64,000 nucleotides of DNA from Enterobacter kobei (GTDB lineage Bacteria; Pseudomonadota; Gammaproteobacteria; Enterobacterales; Enterobacteriaceae): assembly GCF_018323985.1 (NCBI RefSeq), contig NZ_AP024590.1, positions 1-64,000 on the forward strand, read 5' to 3'. This document shows, one piece after another, positions 27,391 through 34,500 of this stretch. The notes beneath the pieces were generated by a model. That model searched no databases, was not told where the DNA came from, and worked only from the letters and a program-made list of their open reading frames with translations. The translations under genes and the position numbers were made by a program. How positions within the stretch are numbered: the first letter of the stretch is position 1; the number at the start of each line of letters is the position of its first letter.

Positions 27391-27480
27391 TTACCGGAGC
27401 AATCTCAGGACGGCATCAAGCAGTTGCAACAACGCAACAATGAGTTTCAGGATCAGAATAACCATATCCACTCCGCTCAT
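27391..27480 (-). CDS. tisB: SOS-induced membrane toxin TisB
   Basis: TisB is a 29-residue inner-membrane peptide that dissipates proton motive force after DNA damage and promotes persistence. Reading the minus strand from the ATG at 27480 gives exactly 29 residues. The core VILILKLIVALLQLLDAVL is nearly identical to E. coli TisB. The charged positions Asp5, Lys12 and Asp22 and Gln19 are kept; the last two basic residues are Arg26 and Arg29 in place of Lys. AAGGAG lies six bases before the ATG. A LexA box lies about 265 bases upstream and the divergent antisense RNA gene istR follows. The emrD - tisB - ilvB neighbourhood matches E. coli. Confidence 0.93.
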   Translation of the reverse strand: MSGVDMVILILKLIVALLQLLDAVLRLLR

Positions 27481-27608
27481 ACGCTTCTCCTTATGGCGTA
27501 AGGAGTACGTCCGGCTGGCTTACCTTTCCGCTGCCTGTCACCAGCCGTTTTTCACACGCTGTCGCTCCGTTGGCCTGGGGGCAGGCATGGCGAAACGAGG
27601 TTGTGTGT

Positions 27609-27630
27609 GTTGGCGTATCACAGTGTGCAC
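27609..27630 (-). promoter_or_regulatory. IstR-1 pairing site in the tisAB leader
   Basis: On the + strand this reads GTTGGCGTATCACAGTGTGC, and the istR start at 27846 reads GTTGACGTAGCACAGTGTGT. The tisAB message (minus strand) is therefore complementary to IstR-1 over about 20 bases with two mismatches and an unbroken nine-base core (CACAGTGTG). It lies about 130 bases upstream of the tisB start, like the ribosome standby site blocked by IstR-1 in E. coli. Confidence 0.82.
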
Positions 27631-27742
27631 TCCCGGGGTTAAGGCACTGACGGCACCACCCGTTTCAGCCAGGACTCATTCGCGCCCGACAAACTAGCAG
27701 CCCCGTATCGCACACTTTGAATACAGATTCAGTATAGAAAAA

Positions 27743-27762
27743 TACTGTATGCATGAACAGTA
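27743..27762. promoter_or_regulatory. LexA (SOS) box between tisB and istR
   Basis: CTGTATGCATGAACAG at 27745-27760 fits CTGT-N8-ACAG exactly and is flanked symmetrically by TA. On the minus strand a TATACT -10 hexamer follows it by nine bases, so LexA would cover the tisAB promoter. In E. coli LexA at this site controls tisAB and the longer IstR-2. Confidence 0.9.
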
Positions 27763-27810
27763 TTTTTTGGACGAAATGCGATCTTTGACCCATACTCATA
27801 TTGCGCAAAA

Positions 27811-27839
27811 TTGCGCCTGTTGCTGATTCAACATATACT
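27811..27839 (+). promoter_or_regulatory. Constitutive promoter of istR-1
   Basis: TTGCGC (27811-27816), 17-base spacer, TATACT (27834-27839). The predicted start is at about 27846, exactly at the GTTGAC sequence that begins IstR-1 in E. coli. No LexA box overlaps it, which fits constitutive expression of IstR-1. Confidence 0.75.
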
Positions 27840-27845
27840 GTGAGA

Positions 27846-27971
27846 GTTGACGTAGCACAGTGTGTTCTGCGGCCCACCACGCCGCAAACGCTCGATCAAG
27901 CCTCATCGCACAAACCCGTTTTGTGCCAGGGGCTTAAAAGAATAACGGCCCTCAAGCAGGGCCGTTTTTTT
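27846..27971 (+). ncRNA. istR: Antitoxin small RNA IstR (IstR-1 type)
   Basis: IstR-1 pairs with the tisAB leader and blocks toxin synthesis until SOS induction. The 5' end GTTGACGTAGCACAGTGTG matches what I know of the E. coli RNA and is complementary to the tisAB leader. A small hairpin GCGGC/GCCGC follows (27870-27886). The first strong terminator is at 27946-27971, so the RNA would be about 126 bases, longer than the 75-base IstR-1 of E. coli. The 3' end is therefore an estimate. Confidence 0.8.
27946..27971. terminator. Bidirectional terminator of istR and the membrane-protein pair
   Basis: CGGCCCT, loop CAAGC, AGGGCCG and a T7 run on the + strand. On the minus strand TTATTCTTTT follows, so it may also end transcription of the gene at 27982-28758. 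Confidence 0.88.
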
Positions 27972-27981
27972 ATGGGACGCG

Positions 27982-28758
27982 TTATTCTTTATCTTTGTCG
28001 ATGTCCTTGCCGTATCCCAGCGCCAGGCTATGGCTGGGATCGAATAACGACAAACTTTCCACCTGATCGAGCAAAATCACCTTACGAAAATGGAAGGCCG
28101 AATGCGGTTCCGAGGTCAGGGTGATATTTTGCCGGGCATAGAGCGCGCTGTAGTTATTCTCGATCTTCATTTCCGCGTTGCGGGCATCGCGATAGCCGGT
28201 GAGCATCGGGATCAGCACGATATTGTTAAAGGATTCGCCGTCCACTGTCGCGGTGTGGATCATGCCGATATACACGCGCTGGGATTTCAGCGTCAGCCAC
28301 ACCAGTTGCCCGGTCTCCATACACTGATAAAGCAGCCCTTCGATACCATTGGCGCGCGACAGGTGCTTGTAGAGGTTCTTTCTGCCGGTACTGTCGAGGT
28401 TCGCGCTGCGCGCCCAGTTTGAGCGATAGAGGCAAAACAGGATCGCGAAGGCGAGGATAATCACCACCGGTGCCTGGATGCCGAGAAAGCTCCAGTTCAT
28501 AAAGGTCATCTGGTAACGGTGTTCTTCGCTGCCGAACAGCTCCGGGAGGGCGTTCATCGTTACCGACGCCAGCAGCAGACCGAGCCAGACGATGGCCGTC
28601 GCAATGATCCCCTGCAACACAAAAATGCAGCCGTACAGCGCCACCAGAAAATAGACATCCCAGCCGAAAGTACGCCGGAATTTCAGGCGTGTCGACAGGT
28701 CGCGGCTGGTGTACCAGTAGCCGCACACCATCAACACCATAAAAATAGCCGTTCCCAT
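27982..28758 (-). CDS. Hypothetical three-helix membrane protein
   Basis: I do not recognise this 258-residue protein. The N-terminal half is membrane-embedded: helices at about 2-17, 33-66 (possibly two) and 88-110. A cytoplasmic domain follows from about 115 and contains GIEGLLYQCMETGQLVWLTLKSQRVYIGMI and LIPMLTGYRDA, which reads like a small beta-rich domain. The C-terminus is acidic and lysine-rich (GYGKDIDKDKE). It starts one base after the stop of a 65-residue gene, so the two form an operon between istR and fic. No function assigned. Confidence 0.7.
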   Translation of the reverse strand: MGTAIFMVLMVCGYWYTSRDLSTRLKFRRTFGWDVYFLVALYGCIFVLQGIIATAIVWLGLLLASVTMNALPELFGSEEHRYQMTFMNWSFLGIQAPVVIILAFAILFCLYRSNWARSANLDSTGRKNLYKHLSRANGIEGLLYQCMETGQLVWLTLKSQRVYIGMIHTATVDGESFNNIVLIPMLTGYRDARNAEMKIENNYSALYARQNITLTSEPHSAFHFRKVILLDQVESLSLFDPSHSLALGYGKDIDKDKE

Positions 28759-28759
28759 C

Positions 28760-28957
28760 CTATATCCTTTTCAGTGCTTCAACGTGCCGGGCAAAATCCT
28801 CGACCACCGCCGGACAATTGATATTCACACTGGCATTGCCGTCCTCATCAATGATGATGCGCTCCCCGTCTTCAATCGACTCCTGCACCTTGTTGCGGTC
28901 GATAACGTTAAGAAGCCTCTCAGGGCTGGCGAATAGTTTATGTAGAGCATTAAACAT
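28760..28957 (-). CDS. Hypothetical 65-residue protein
   Basis: A small acidic soluble protein directly upstream of the membrane protein gene. It reads MFNALHKLFASPERLLNVID, then a stretch with IEDGERIIIDEDGNASVNI, and ends in a basic helix (HVEALKRI). There is no membrane segment. AAGAGAAATCG precedes the ATG on the minus strand. Operon position suggests it works with the downstream membrane protein; no family recognised. Confidence 0.6.
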   Translation of the reverse strand: MFNALHKLFASPERLLNVIDRNKVQESIEDGERIIIDEDGNASVNINCPAVVEDFARHVEALKRI

Positions 28958-29086
28958 ACGATTTCTCTTGTGACTGCAATGAATTAACTGCCATTAATAG
29001 TAGTCGTGTTAGCCGAAGATGACCGTTGCGAAAGTGTGGGAAAACCTTTCAGTGCGCGGTTGAGCGGCATGCTATGGTAATTTCGT

Positions 29087-29162
29087 GTCGAAATAATTTG
29101 GTTTTATCGACATGATGGCGTGACATGTCGATGGTATCGACATAACATCAATTCACGTCGAT
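29087..29162. promoter_or_regulatory. Cluster of GTCGAT/ATCGAC sites upstream of fic
   Basis: Within 76 bases there are five copies of a TCGA-centred half-site: GTCGA at 29087, ATCGACATG at 29106-29114, CATGTCGAT at 29124-29132, ATCGACAT at 29136-29143 and CGTCGAT at 29156-29162. The second and third form a perfect nine-base inverted repeat with a nine-base spacer. This looks like a multi-site operator controlling the fic gene 14 bases downstream. The cognate protein is unknown; the C-terminal winged helix of the Fic protein is one candidate. Confidence 0.6.
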
Positions 29163-29175
29163 TAAATGGAATTTA

Positions 29176-30255
29176 ATGAACATGTGGACGCCAGAACGGC
29201 CTTACAACCAATTACCTTATCTGCCGCCTGATGTAGAGAGAGTAGAAACCCGCGCGATACTCAAAGCGTGCATCGGCGCGCGTGCGGCGCTGGCAGAACT
29301 CAAGGCGGCGGGGGAGCTGTTGTCCGATCAGGGGCTATTGATAAATCTGTTACCGATGCTCGAAGCAAAGGATTCTTCACGCATCGAAAACATCGTCACC
29401 ACCAGCGATCAACTTTTTCAGTACGCTTCCAGAGAGGAGCATGCTGATCCCGCGACAAAAGAGGCGCTGCGTTATCGCACCGCACTCTATCAGGGCATCA
29501 ATGAGCTGGATAAATACCCTCTTTGTGCGAGTTCAGCCATCAAAATATGTACAACCTTACGCGCTGTACAAACCGATGTGCGTAAAACGCCTGGCACAGT
29601 GCTGCGTGATCAGGACATGAAAGTAATTTACACCCCACCGGAAGGTGAAAGGGTTATCCGGGATTTACTGACGAACTGGGAAACTTTTATTCACAGCGCA
29701 GATGATTTGGATCCATTAGTAAAAATGGCCATTTCTCACTATCAGTTTGAGTGTATTCACCCTTTCCCTGATGGCAACGGACGCACAGGCCGTATCCTTA
29801 ATATTCTTTTTTTAATCGAGGCCGGCTTGCTGAGTCTGCCCGTGCTGTACCTCTCCCGTTATATCCTGGCGCACAGGAATGAATACTATGCCTTGCTACG
29901 AGGCGTCACAGAAAATGGGGAGTGGGAAAAATGGATCCTGTTTATGCTTAGCGCAGTTGAAAATACGGCGGTCTGGACCCGTAATAAAATCGCTATCATC
30001 CGGGAATTGGTTGAAAATACCGCACGACTAATGCGGGAAAAGTTACCCAAAATCTATAGCTGGGAATTGGTACAAATACTGTTTGCACAGCCCTATTGTC
30101 GTATTGAAAACCTTGTTGAAGCCGGGATCGCCAGACGACAAACGGCTTCCGTTTACCTTAAACAGCTGGTCGAGTTGGGTGTACTTGAAGATGCCGTTGC
30201 TGGTCGTGAAAAGCTGTTTATCAACACCCGTTTATTACAGGAAATGAATAATTAA
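29176..30255 (+). CDS. Fic-domain protein with N-terminal inhibitory helix (class II) and winged-helix tail
   Basis: Fic enzymes transfer AMP or other phosphate-containing groups to hydroxyl side chains. The 359-residue protein has the full active motif HPFPDGNGRTGR with catalytic His at about residue 195. An inhibitory motif SxxxEN (Ser67, Glu71, Asn72) lies N-terminal to it, as in class II Fic proteins, where the Glu blocks ATP. Fic_N sequence is at about 10-90. The C-terminal 90 residues (AQPYCRIENLVEAGIARRQTASVYLKQLVELGVLE) look like a winged helix. Clustered inverted repeats upstream suggest self-regulation. Target protein unknown. Confidence 0.9.
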   Translation: MNMWTPERPYNQLPYLPPDVERVETRAILKACIGARAALAELKAAGELLSDQGLLINLLPMLEAKDSSRIENIVTTSDQLFQYASREEHADPATKEALRYRTALYQGINELDKYPLCASSAIKICTTLRAVQTDVRKTPGTVLRDQDMKVIYTPPEGERVIRDLLTNWETFIHSADDLDPLVKMAISHYQFECIHPFPDGNGRTGRILNILFLIEAGLLSLPVLYLSRYILAHRNEYYALLRGVTENGEWEKWILFMLSAVENTAVWTRNKIAIIRELVENTARLMREKLPKIYSWELVQILFAQPYCRIENLVEAGIARRQTASVYLKQLVELGVLEDAVAGREKLFINTRLLQEMNN

Positions 30256-30323
30256 TCCCCATTATCCAGGTTGCAGGAAATCGTGATCGTTCACGCATTT
30301 TCACCCGCTCTTGCACAAAACCA

Positions 30324-30352
30324 TTGTCACCGGCGGCATCCTGTGCTTGTAT
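30324..30352 (+). promoter_or_regulatory. Probable ivbL-ilvB promoter
   Basis: TTGTCA (30324-30329), 17-base spacer, TTGTAT (30347-30352). The predicted start near 30359 would leave a short leader before the ivbL ATG at 30385. Assignment rests on hexamer match and position. Confidence 0.45.
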
Positions 30353-30384
30353 GAATCCTGTTAAAAAATGAACTGAGAACCCTA

Positions 30385-30483
30385 ATGAACCCATCCATGC
30401 TGACCTCGACCCTACTAAATACCGCGCCATTCGCCGCGGTGGTCGTCGTGCGTGTGGTGGTGGTCGTCGGCATCGCGCCGTAG
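30385..30483 (+). CDS. ivbL: ilvB operon leader peptide IvbL
   Basis: A 32-residue leader peptide begins MNPSMLTSTLLNTAPFAA and continues with VVVVRVVVVV. The run of nine Val codons with five Leu/Ile codons nearby lets ribosome stalling report valine and leucine supply. Length and pattern match IvbL of E. coli (32 residues). It precedes a terminator hairpin and ilvB. Confidence 0.95.
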   Translation: MNPSMLTSTLLNTAPFAAVVVVRVVVVVGIAP

Positions 30484-30503
30484 GGTCCGGAACACACGAT
30501 TCC

Positions 30504-30537
30504 AAACCCCGCCGGCGCAAACCGGGCGGGGTTTTTT
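30504..30537 (+). terminator. ilvB attenuator
   Basis: AAACCCCGCC ... GGCGGGGTTTTTT forms a GC-rich hairpin with a T6 tail 21 bases after the ivbL stop and 47 bases before ilvB. Upstream GTGGTGGTGGTC sequence inside ivbL can form the competing structures. This is the intrinsic terminator of the attenuation system. Confidence 0.92.
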
Positions 30538-30583
30538 ATTGTGACCTCCCCGGAAAGTCGGCCCAGAAGAACAGGACTGGAGC

Positions 30584-32272
30584 ATGGCAATTTCGGACAT
30601 AACATCACAGACAAAGCGCTTTACCGGCGCGCAATTAATCGTTCATTTACTGGAGCGCCAGGGCATCACCATCGTGACCGGTATTCCCGGCGGCACCGTG
30701 CTGCCGCTGTATGACGCATTAAGCCAGAGCACGCAGATCCGCCATGTGCTCGCCCGTCATGAACAGGGCGCCGGTTTTATCGCCCAGGGCATGGCGCGCA
30801 CGCAGGGCAAACCGGCGGTATGCATGGCCTGTAGCGGGCCAGGCGCGACCAACCTGGTCACCGCCATTGCCGACGCGCGCCTCGATTCGGTTCCACTGGT
30901 GTGCATTACCGGCCAGGTTCCCTCTTCGATGATTGGTACCGACGCCTTCCAGGAAGTGGACACCTACGGCATCTCTATCCCCATCACCAAGCACAACTAT
31001 CTGGTGCGTGACATTCGTGAATTGCCGCAGGTGGTAAGCGACGCGTTCCGCATCGCACAGTCAGGGCGTCCCGGCCCGGTGTGGATAGATATTCCCAAGG
31101 ATATTCAGACCACTGAAATCGAACTGAGCGAGCTGCCTGAGCCTGGCGGCGTAGCGGCGGCCCCGATCTATGAACCGCAAAGCGTGCGCGATGCGGCGAC
31201 CATGATTAACCAGGCACAGCGCCCGGTGCTCTATCTCGGCGGCGGCGTGATCAATGCGCCTGATGCGGTGCGCACGCTGGCGGAAAAAGCGAACCTGCCT
31301 ACCACCATGACGCTGATGGCCCTCGGCATGTTGCCGAAAGCACACCCGTTATCGCTGGGGATGCTGGGAATGCACGGCGCGCGTAGCACTAACTTTATTT
31401 TGCAGGAAGCGGATCTGCTGATCGTTCTGGGGGCGCGTTTTGATGACCGGGCGATTGGCAAAGCGGAACAGTTCTGTCCGAACGCGAAAATCATTCACGT
31501 CGATATCGATCGTGCCGAGCTTGGCAAAATCCGTCAGCCGCATATCGCCATTCAGGGGGATGTCGGCGACGTACTGGCTGATCTGATCCCGCAAATCGAG
31601 GCACAGCCGCGCGCGGCCTGGCGCGATCTGGTGTCTCAGCTGCAACAGGAATTTCCGGCAAATATGGCAGGGGCCGACGATCCGCTTTCCCATTACGGTA
31701 TTATCCGCGCGGCAGCAGCCTGTGTGGACGACAGCGCCATTATTACCACCGACGTGGGTCAGCATCAGATGTGGACCGCGCAGGCCTATCCGCTGAACCG
31801 CCCGCGCCAGTGGCTGACCTCCGGCGGACTCGGCACCATGGGCTTTGGGCTGCCCGCCGCTATTGGCGCGGCGCTGGCGAATCCGGACCGCAAAGTATTG
31901 TGCTTCTCCGGTGACGGTAGCCTGATGATGAACATTCAGGAGCTGGCCACGGCGGCGGAAAATAATCTCGATGTGAAAATCATTTTGATGAATAACGAAG
32001 CGCTGGGGCTGGTGCATCAGCAGCAAAGCCTGTTCTATCAGCAGGGCGTGTTTGCCGCTACCTATCCGGGGATGGTGAACTTTATGCAGATCGCCGCCGG
32101 TTTTGGGCTGTACAGCTGTGATTTAAATAGCGAAGCGGATCCGCAGGCCGCCTTGCAGGCGGCGATTTCCCGCCCTGGCCCGGCGCTGATCCATGTGCGT
32201 ATCGACGCTGACCAAAAAGTGTATCCGATGGTGCCGCCGGGCGCGGCCAATACTGAGATGGTGGGAGAATAA
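30584..32272 (+). CDS. ilvB: Acetolactate synthase I large subunit
   Basis: IlvB is the catalytic subunit of acetohydroxyacid synthase I, which condenses two pyruvates, or pyruvate with 2-oxobutyrate, in valine, leucine and isoleucine synthesis. The 562 residues match E. coli. The N-terminal ThDP domain contains the catalytic Glu in RHEQGAGFIAQG. The FAD-binding middle domain lies at about 195-335. The C-terminal ThDP motif is GDGSLMMNIQELATAAENNLDVKIILMNN (about 443-470, GDG to NN). ilvN follows after three bases. Confidence 0.97.
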   Translation: MAISDITSQTKRFTGAQLIVHLLERQGITIVTGIPGGTVLPLYDALSQSTQIRHVLARHEQGAGFIAQGMARTQGKPAVCMACSGPGATNLVTAIADARLDSVPLVCITGQVPSSMIGTDAFQEVDTYGISIPITKHNYLVRDIRELPQVVSDAFRIAQSGRPGPVWIDIPKDIQTTEIELSELPEPGGVAAAPIYEPQSVRDAATMINQAQRPVLYLGGGVINAPDAVRTLAEKANLPTTMTLMALGMLPKAHPLSLGMLGMHGARSTNFILQEADLLIVLGARFDDRAIGKAEQFCPNAKIIHVDIDRAELGKIRQPHIAIQGDVGDVLADLIPQIEAQPRAAWRDLVSQLQQEFPANMAGADDPLSHYGIIRAAAACVDDSAIITTDVGQHQMWTAQAYPLNRPRQWLTSGGLGTMGFGLPAAIGAALANPDRKVLCFSGDGSLMMNIQELATAAENNLDVKIILMNNEALGLVHQQQSLFYQQGVFAATYPGMVNFMQIAAGFGLYSCDLNSEADPQAALQAAISRPGPALIHVRIDADQKVYPMVPPGAANTEMVGE

Positions 32273-32275
32273 GCC

Positions 32276-32566
32276 ATGCAACATTCTGAACATGACAACG
32301 TGATCCTTGAACTCACCGTCCGTAACCATCCCGGCGTGATGACCCACGTCTGCGGCCTGTTTGCCCGGCGCGCGTTTAACGTCGAAGGTATTCTCTGTCT
32401 GCCGCTACCGGGCGGGGAGCAAAGCCGTATCTGGCTACTGGTAGCCAACGATCAACGGCTGGAGCAGATGATAAGCCAAATCGACAAGCTGGAAGATGTG
32501 GTGCAGGTGATCCGCCATCAGACCGATCCCGGCGTATTCAACAAACTGGGGCTGTTTTTCGAGTAA
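32276..32566 (+). CDS. ilvN: Acetolactate synthase I small regulatory subunit
   Basis: IlvN is the valine-sensing ACT-domain subunit that activates IlvB and gives feedback inhibition. It has 96 residues, the E. coli length. The ACT domain begins ILELTVRNHPGVMTHVCGLFARRAFNVEG at about 11-39. It is cotranscribed with ilvB. In E. coli uhpA follows; here a convergent deoR-type gene follows after eight bases. Confidence 0.96.
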   Translation: MQHSEHDNVILELTVRNHPGVMTHVCGLFARRAFNVEGILCLPLPGGEQSRIWLLVANDQRLEQMISQIDKLEDVVQVIRHQTDPGVFNKLGLFFE

Positions 32567-32574
32567 ATCGCGAC

Positions 32575-33363
32575 TCACTCACTCCCGTTGCCGGGGGTGA
32601 GCACTTTCACGAAGCCGTTACGGCAGCGGTCGGGGTAATCCGCCGGTAATGGCCTGTCGCTGATCAGCACATCAAAACCCGCGAGCGGCGCAATGTTCGC
32701 CTGCGCCACTTCATCAAAGCGCGCATAGCGCGCGAGCAAAATCTTGCGCAGCCCGCGTTCCATAGCTTTACGCTTCATGGGCAAATCGTCCGGGTTAAAC
32801 CAAGTGACGCCGAACTGCGCATGCACACCGCTGGCTGAAATAAACACTTTGCGCGGGTTGAGCGAATCGAGAATCGAGGCATTCACCGGATCGTAAAACG
32901 CATCGCTTTTCGCCCGATAGGTGCCACCGCACAACATGGCGGTGGTGTTGGGGCGCGCGTTAAGCGCCATAAATACCTGATGGGAATAGCAAATGCCGGT
33001 AAACGAGATGTCGTCAGGGATCATGCTGATGACCAGCGGCATTTCCGGGCCGTTGTCGAAAAAGACCACATCGTTCTCGCTTACCAGTCCGGCGGCAAGG
33101 ATCGCCATTGGCACATCGTCGCGATGATGTCCGGCTACCTGGGTAGCAGGCAGACTGGCTGACGGGGCGGCGGGCTTATTCACCATCACGATGTAGCCCC
33201 CCAGCAGTGCCAGTGGCAGCGGGTCATCATCCTGGCTGAAATCGCGTCGAATTGTCATCACAGAAACTTCCAGCATACGCGCCGCCTCCTTCAGATGGAT
33301 GCGATCGGTTTTTTTGAGCAGCTCCGTCAGCCGACGAATTCGCTCTTTCTGCTTGGTTTCCAT
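32575..33363 (-). CDS. deoQ: DeoR-family repressor of the deoxyribose cluster (DeoQ)
   Basis: The 262-residue protein has a DeoR-type N-terminal helix-turn-helix (about 5-57; LKEAARMLEVSVMTIRRDFS) and a sugar-phosphate-binding C-terminal domain (about 85-250). It resembles E. coli DeoR along its length, as does Salmonella DeoQ. It is divergent from the deoxyribokinase gene with 185 bases between them, so it should control deoKPX in response to deoxyribose or its phosphate. Named by synteny with Salmonella deoQKPX, which also lies next to ilvBN. Confidence 0.85.
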   Translation of the reverse strand: METKQKERIRRLTELLKKTDRIHLKEAARMLEVSVMTIRRDFSQDDDPLPLALLGGYIVMVNKPAAPSASLPATQVAGHHRDDVPMAILAAGLVSENDVVFFDNGPEMPLVISMIPDDISFTGICYSHQVFMALNARPNTTAMLCGGTYRAKSDAFYDPVNASILDSLNPRKVFISASGVHAQFGVTWFNPDDLPMKRKAMERGLRKILLARYARFDEVAQANIAPLAGFDVLISDRPLPADYPDRCRNGFVKVLTPGNGSE

Positions 33364-33488
33364 TCACTTTCTCCGCAATACGGGCATCAACGCTGATGTT
33401 CCTAAAGTAACATTTTCGCCGGAAAGCGGGAATAACGGCGATCGAAATGTTCCTGTAATCGCGAGATAAGTCACAAATGATACTAAAA

Positions 33489-33504
33489 TAACATGGTAAT
33501 GTTA
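33489..33504. promoter_or_regulatory. TAACAT-N4-ATGTTA inverted repeat, candidate DeoQ operator
   Basis: A perfect six-base inverted repeat with a four-base spacer, 45 bases upstream of the deoK ATG. Further half-sites occur nearby: TAACATTTT at about 33408 and TTGTTATG at about 33517. E. coli DeoR also recognises AT-rich palindromes with TGTTA arms. Confidence 0.55.
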
Positions 33505-33548
33505 CGATAATATCATTGTTATGTGATTGTTTCAGAGAGGTAGTAAAA

Positions 33549-34469
33549 ATGGATATTGCAGTCATCGGCTCCAACATGGTGGATTTGATCACCTACACCA
33601 ACCAGATGCCGAAAGAGGGCGAAACCCTCGAAGCACCGGCGTTTAAAATCGGTTGCGGCGGTAAAGGTGCAAACCAGGCGGTGGCGGCGGCGAAGCTTAA
33701 TTCCAAAGTGCTGATGCTGACCAAAGTGGGCGATGACATTTTTGCCGACAATACTATCCGTAACCTGGAATCCTGGGGAATCAACACCACCTACGTTGAA
33801 AAAGTACCCTGCACCAGCAGCGGCGTAGCACCGATTTTTGTTAATCCGAATTCCAGCAACAGTATTCTGATTATTAAGGGCGCGAATAAATTCCTCTCGC
33901 CGGAAGATATTGATCGTGCGGCGGACGATCTGAAAAAATGTAAGCTCATCGTTTTACAACTCGAAGTCCAACTGGAAACGGTGTATCACGCCATTGAATT
34001 TGGTAAAAAACACGGCATCGAAGTCTTACTGAATCCCGCCCCGGCACTGCGTGAATTAGATATGGCCTACGCCTGCAAATGCGACTTCTTTGTGCCGAAT
34101 GAAACCGAACTGGAAATTCTCACCGGTATGCCGGTTGATCATCTCGATAATATTCGTCTGGCGGCCCGCAGCCTGATCGACAAAGGACTGAATAATATTA
34201 TTGTCACTATGGGCGAGAAAGGCGCGCTGTGGATGACGCGTGATATTGATATCCATGTCCCGGCCATCAAAGTAAATGCGATTGATACCAGCGGTGCAGG
34301 CGATGCCTTCATTGGTTGCTTTGCTCACTACTACGTCCAGAGCGGTAATGTCGAAGCCGCCATGAAAAAAGCCTCGCGTTTCGCCGCCTTTAGCGTAACG
34401 GGCAAAGGCACCCAGTCGTCTTACCCCAGTATTGAGCAATTCAATGAATTTCTGGCGTTAAACGAATAA
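33549..34469 (+). CDS. deoK: Deoxyribokinase (PfkB/ribokinase family)
   Basis: DeoK phosphorylates 2-deoxy-D-ribose to deoxyribose 5-phosphate, the entry point to the DeoC aldolase. The ATG at 33549 with AGAGAGG upstream gives 306 residues. PfkB signature 1 is KIGCGGKGANQAVAAAKL at about 33-50. Signature 2 is DTSGAGDAFIGCFAHYY at about 247-263, with catalytic Asp in GAGD. VPNETELEILTG is the usual NxxE Mg/Pi site. Its neighbours are the DeoQ regulator and DeoP permease, which favours deoxyribose over ribose. Confidence 0.9.
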   Translation: MDIAVIGSNMVDLITYTNQMPKEGETLEAPAFKIGCGGKGANQAVAAAKLNSKVLMLTKVGDDIFADNTIRNLESWGINTTYVEKVPCTSSGVAPIFVNPNSSNSILIIKGANKFLSPEDIDRAADDLKKCKLIVLQLEVQLETVYHAIEFGKKHGIEVLLNPAPALRELDMAYACKCDFFVPNETELEILTGMPVDHLDNIRLAARSLIDKGLNNIIVTMGEKGALWMTRDIDIHVPAIKVNAIDTSGAGDAFIGCFAHYYVQSGNVEAAMKKASRFAAFSVTGKGTQSSYPSIEQFNEFLALNE

Positions 34470-34500
34470 TAATAAACCCTGCAACGTAAAAGGTAGCACT

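Noticed and set aside
30287..30298. GTGATCGTTCAC upstream of ivbL as a CRP site
   Set aside because: The two half-sites GTGA and TCAC are separated by four bases, whereas CRP needs six, so this is not a normal CRP site.
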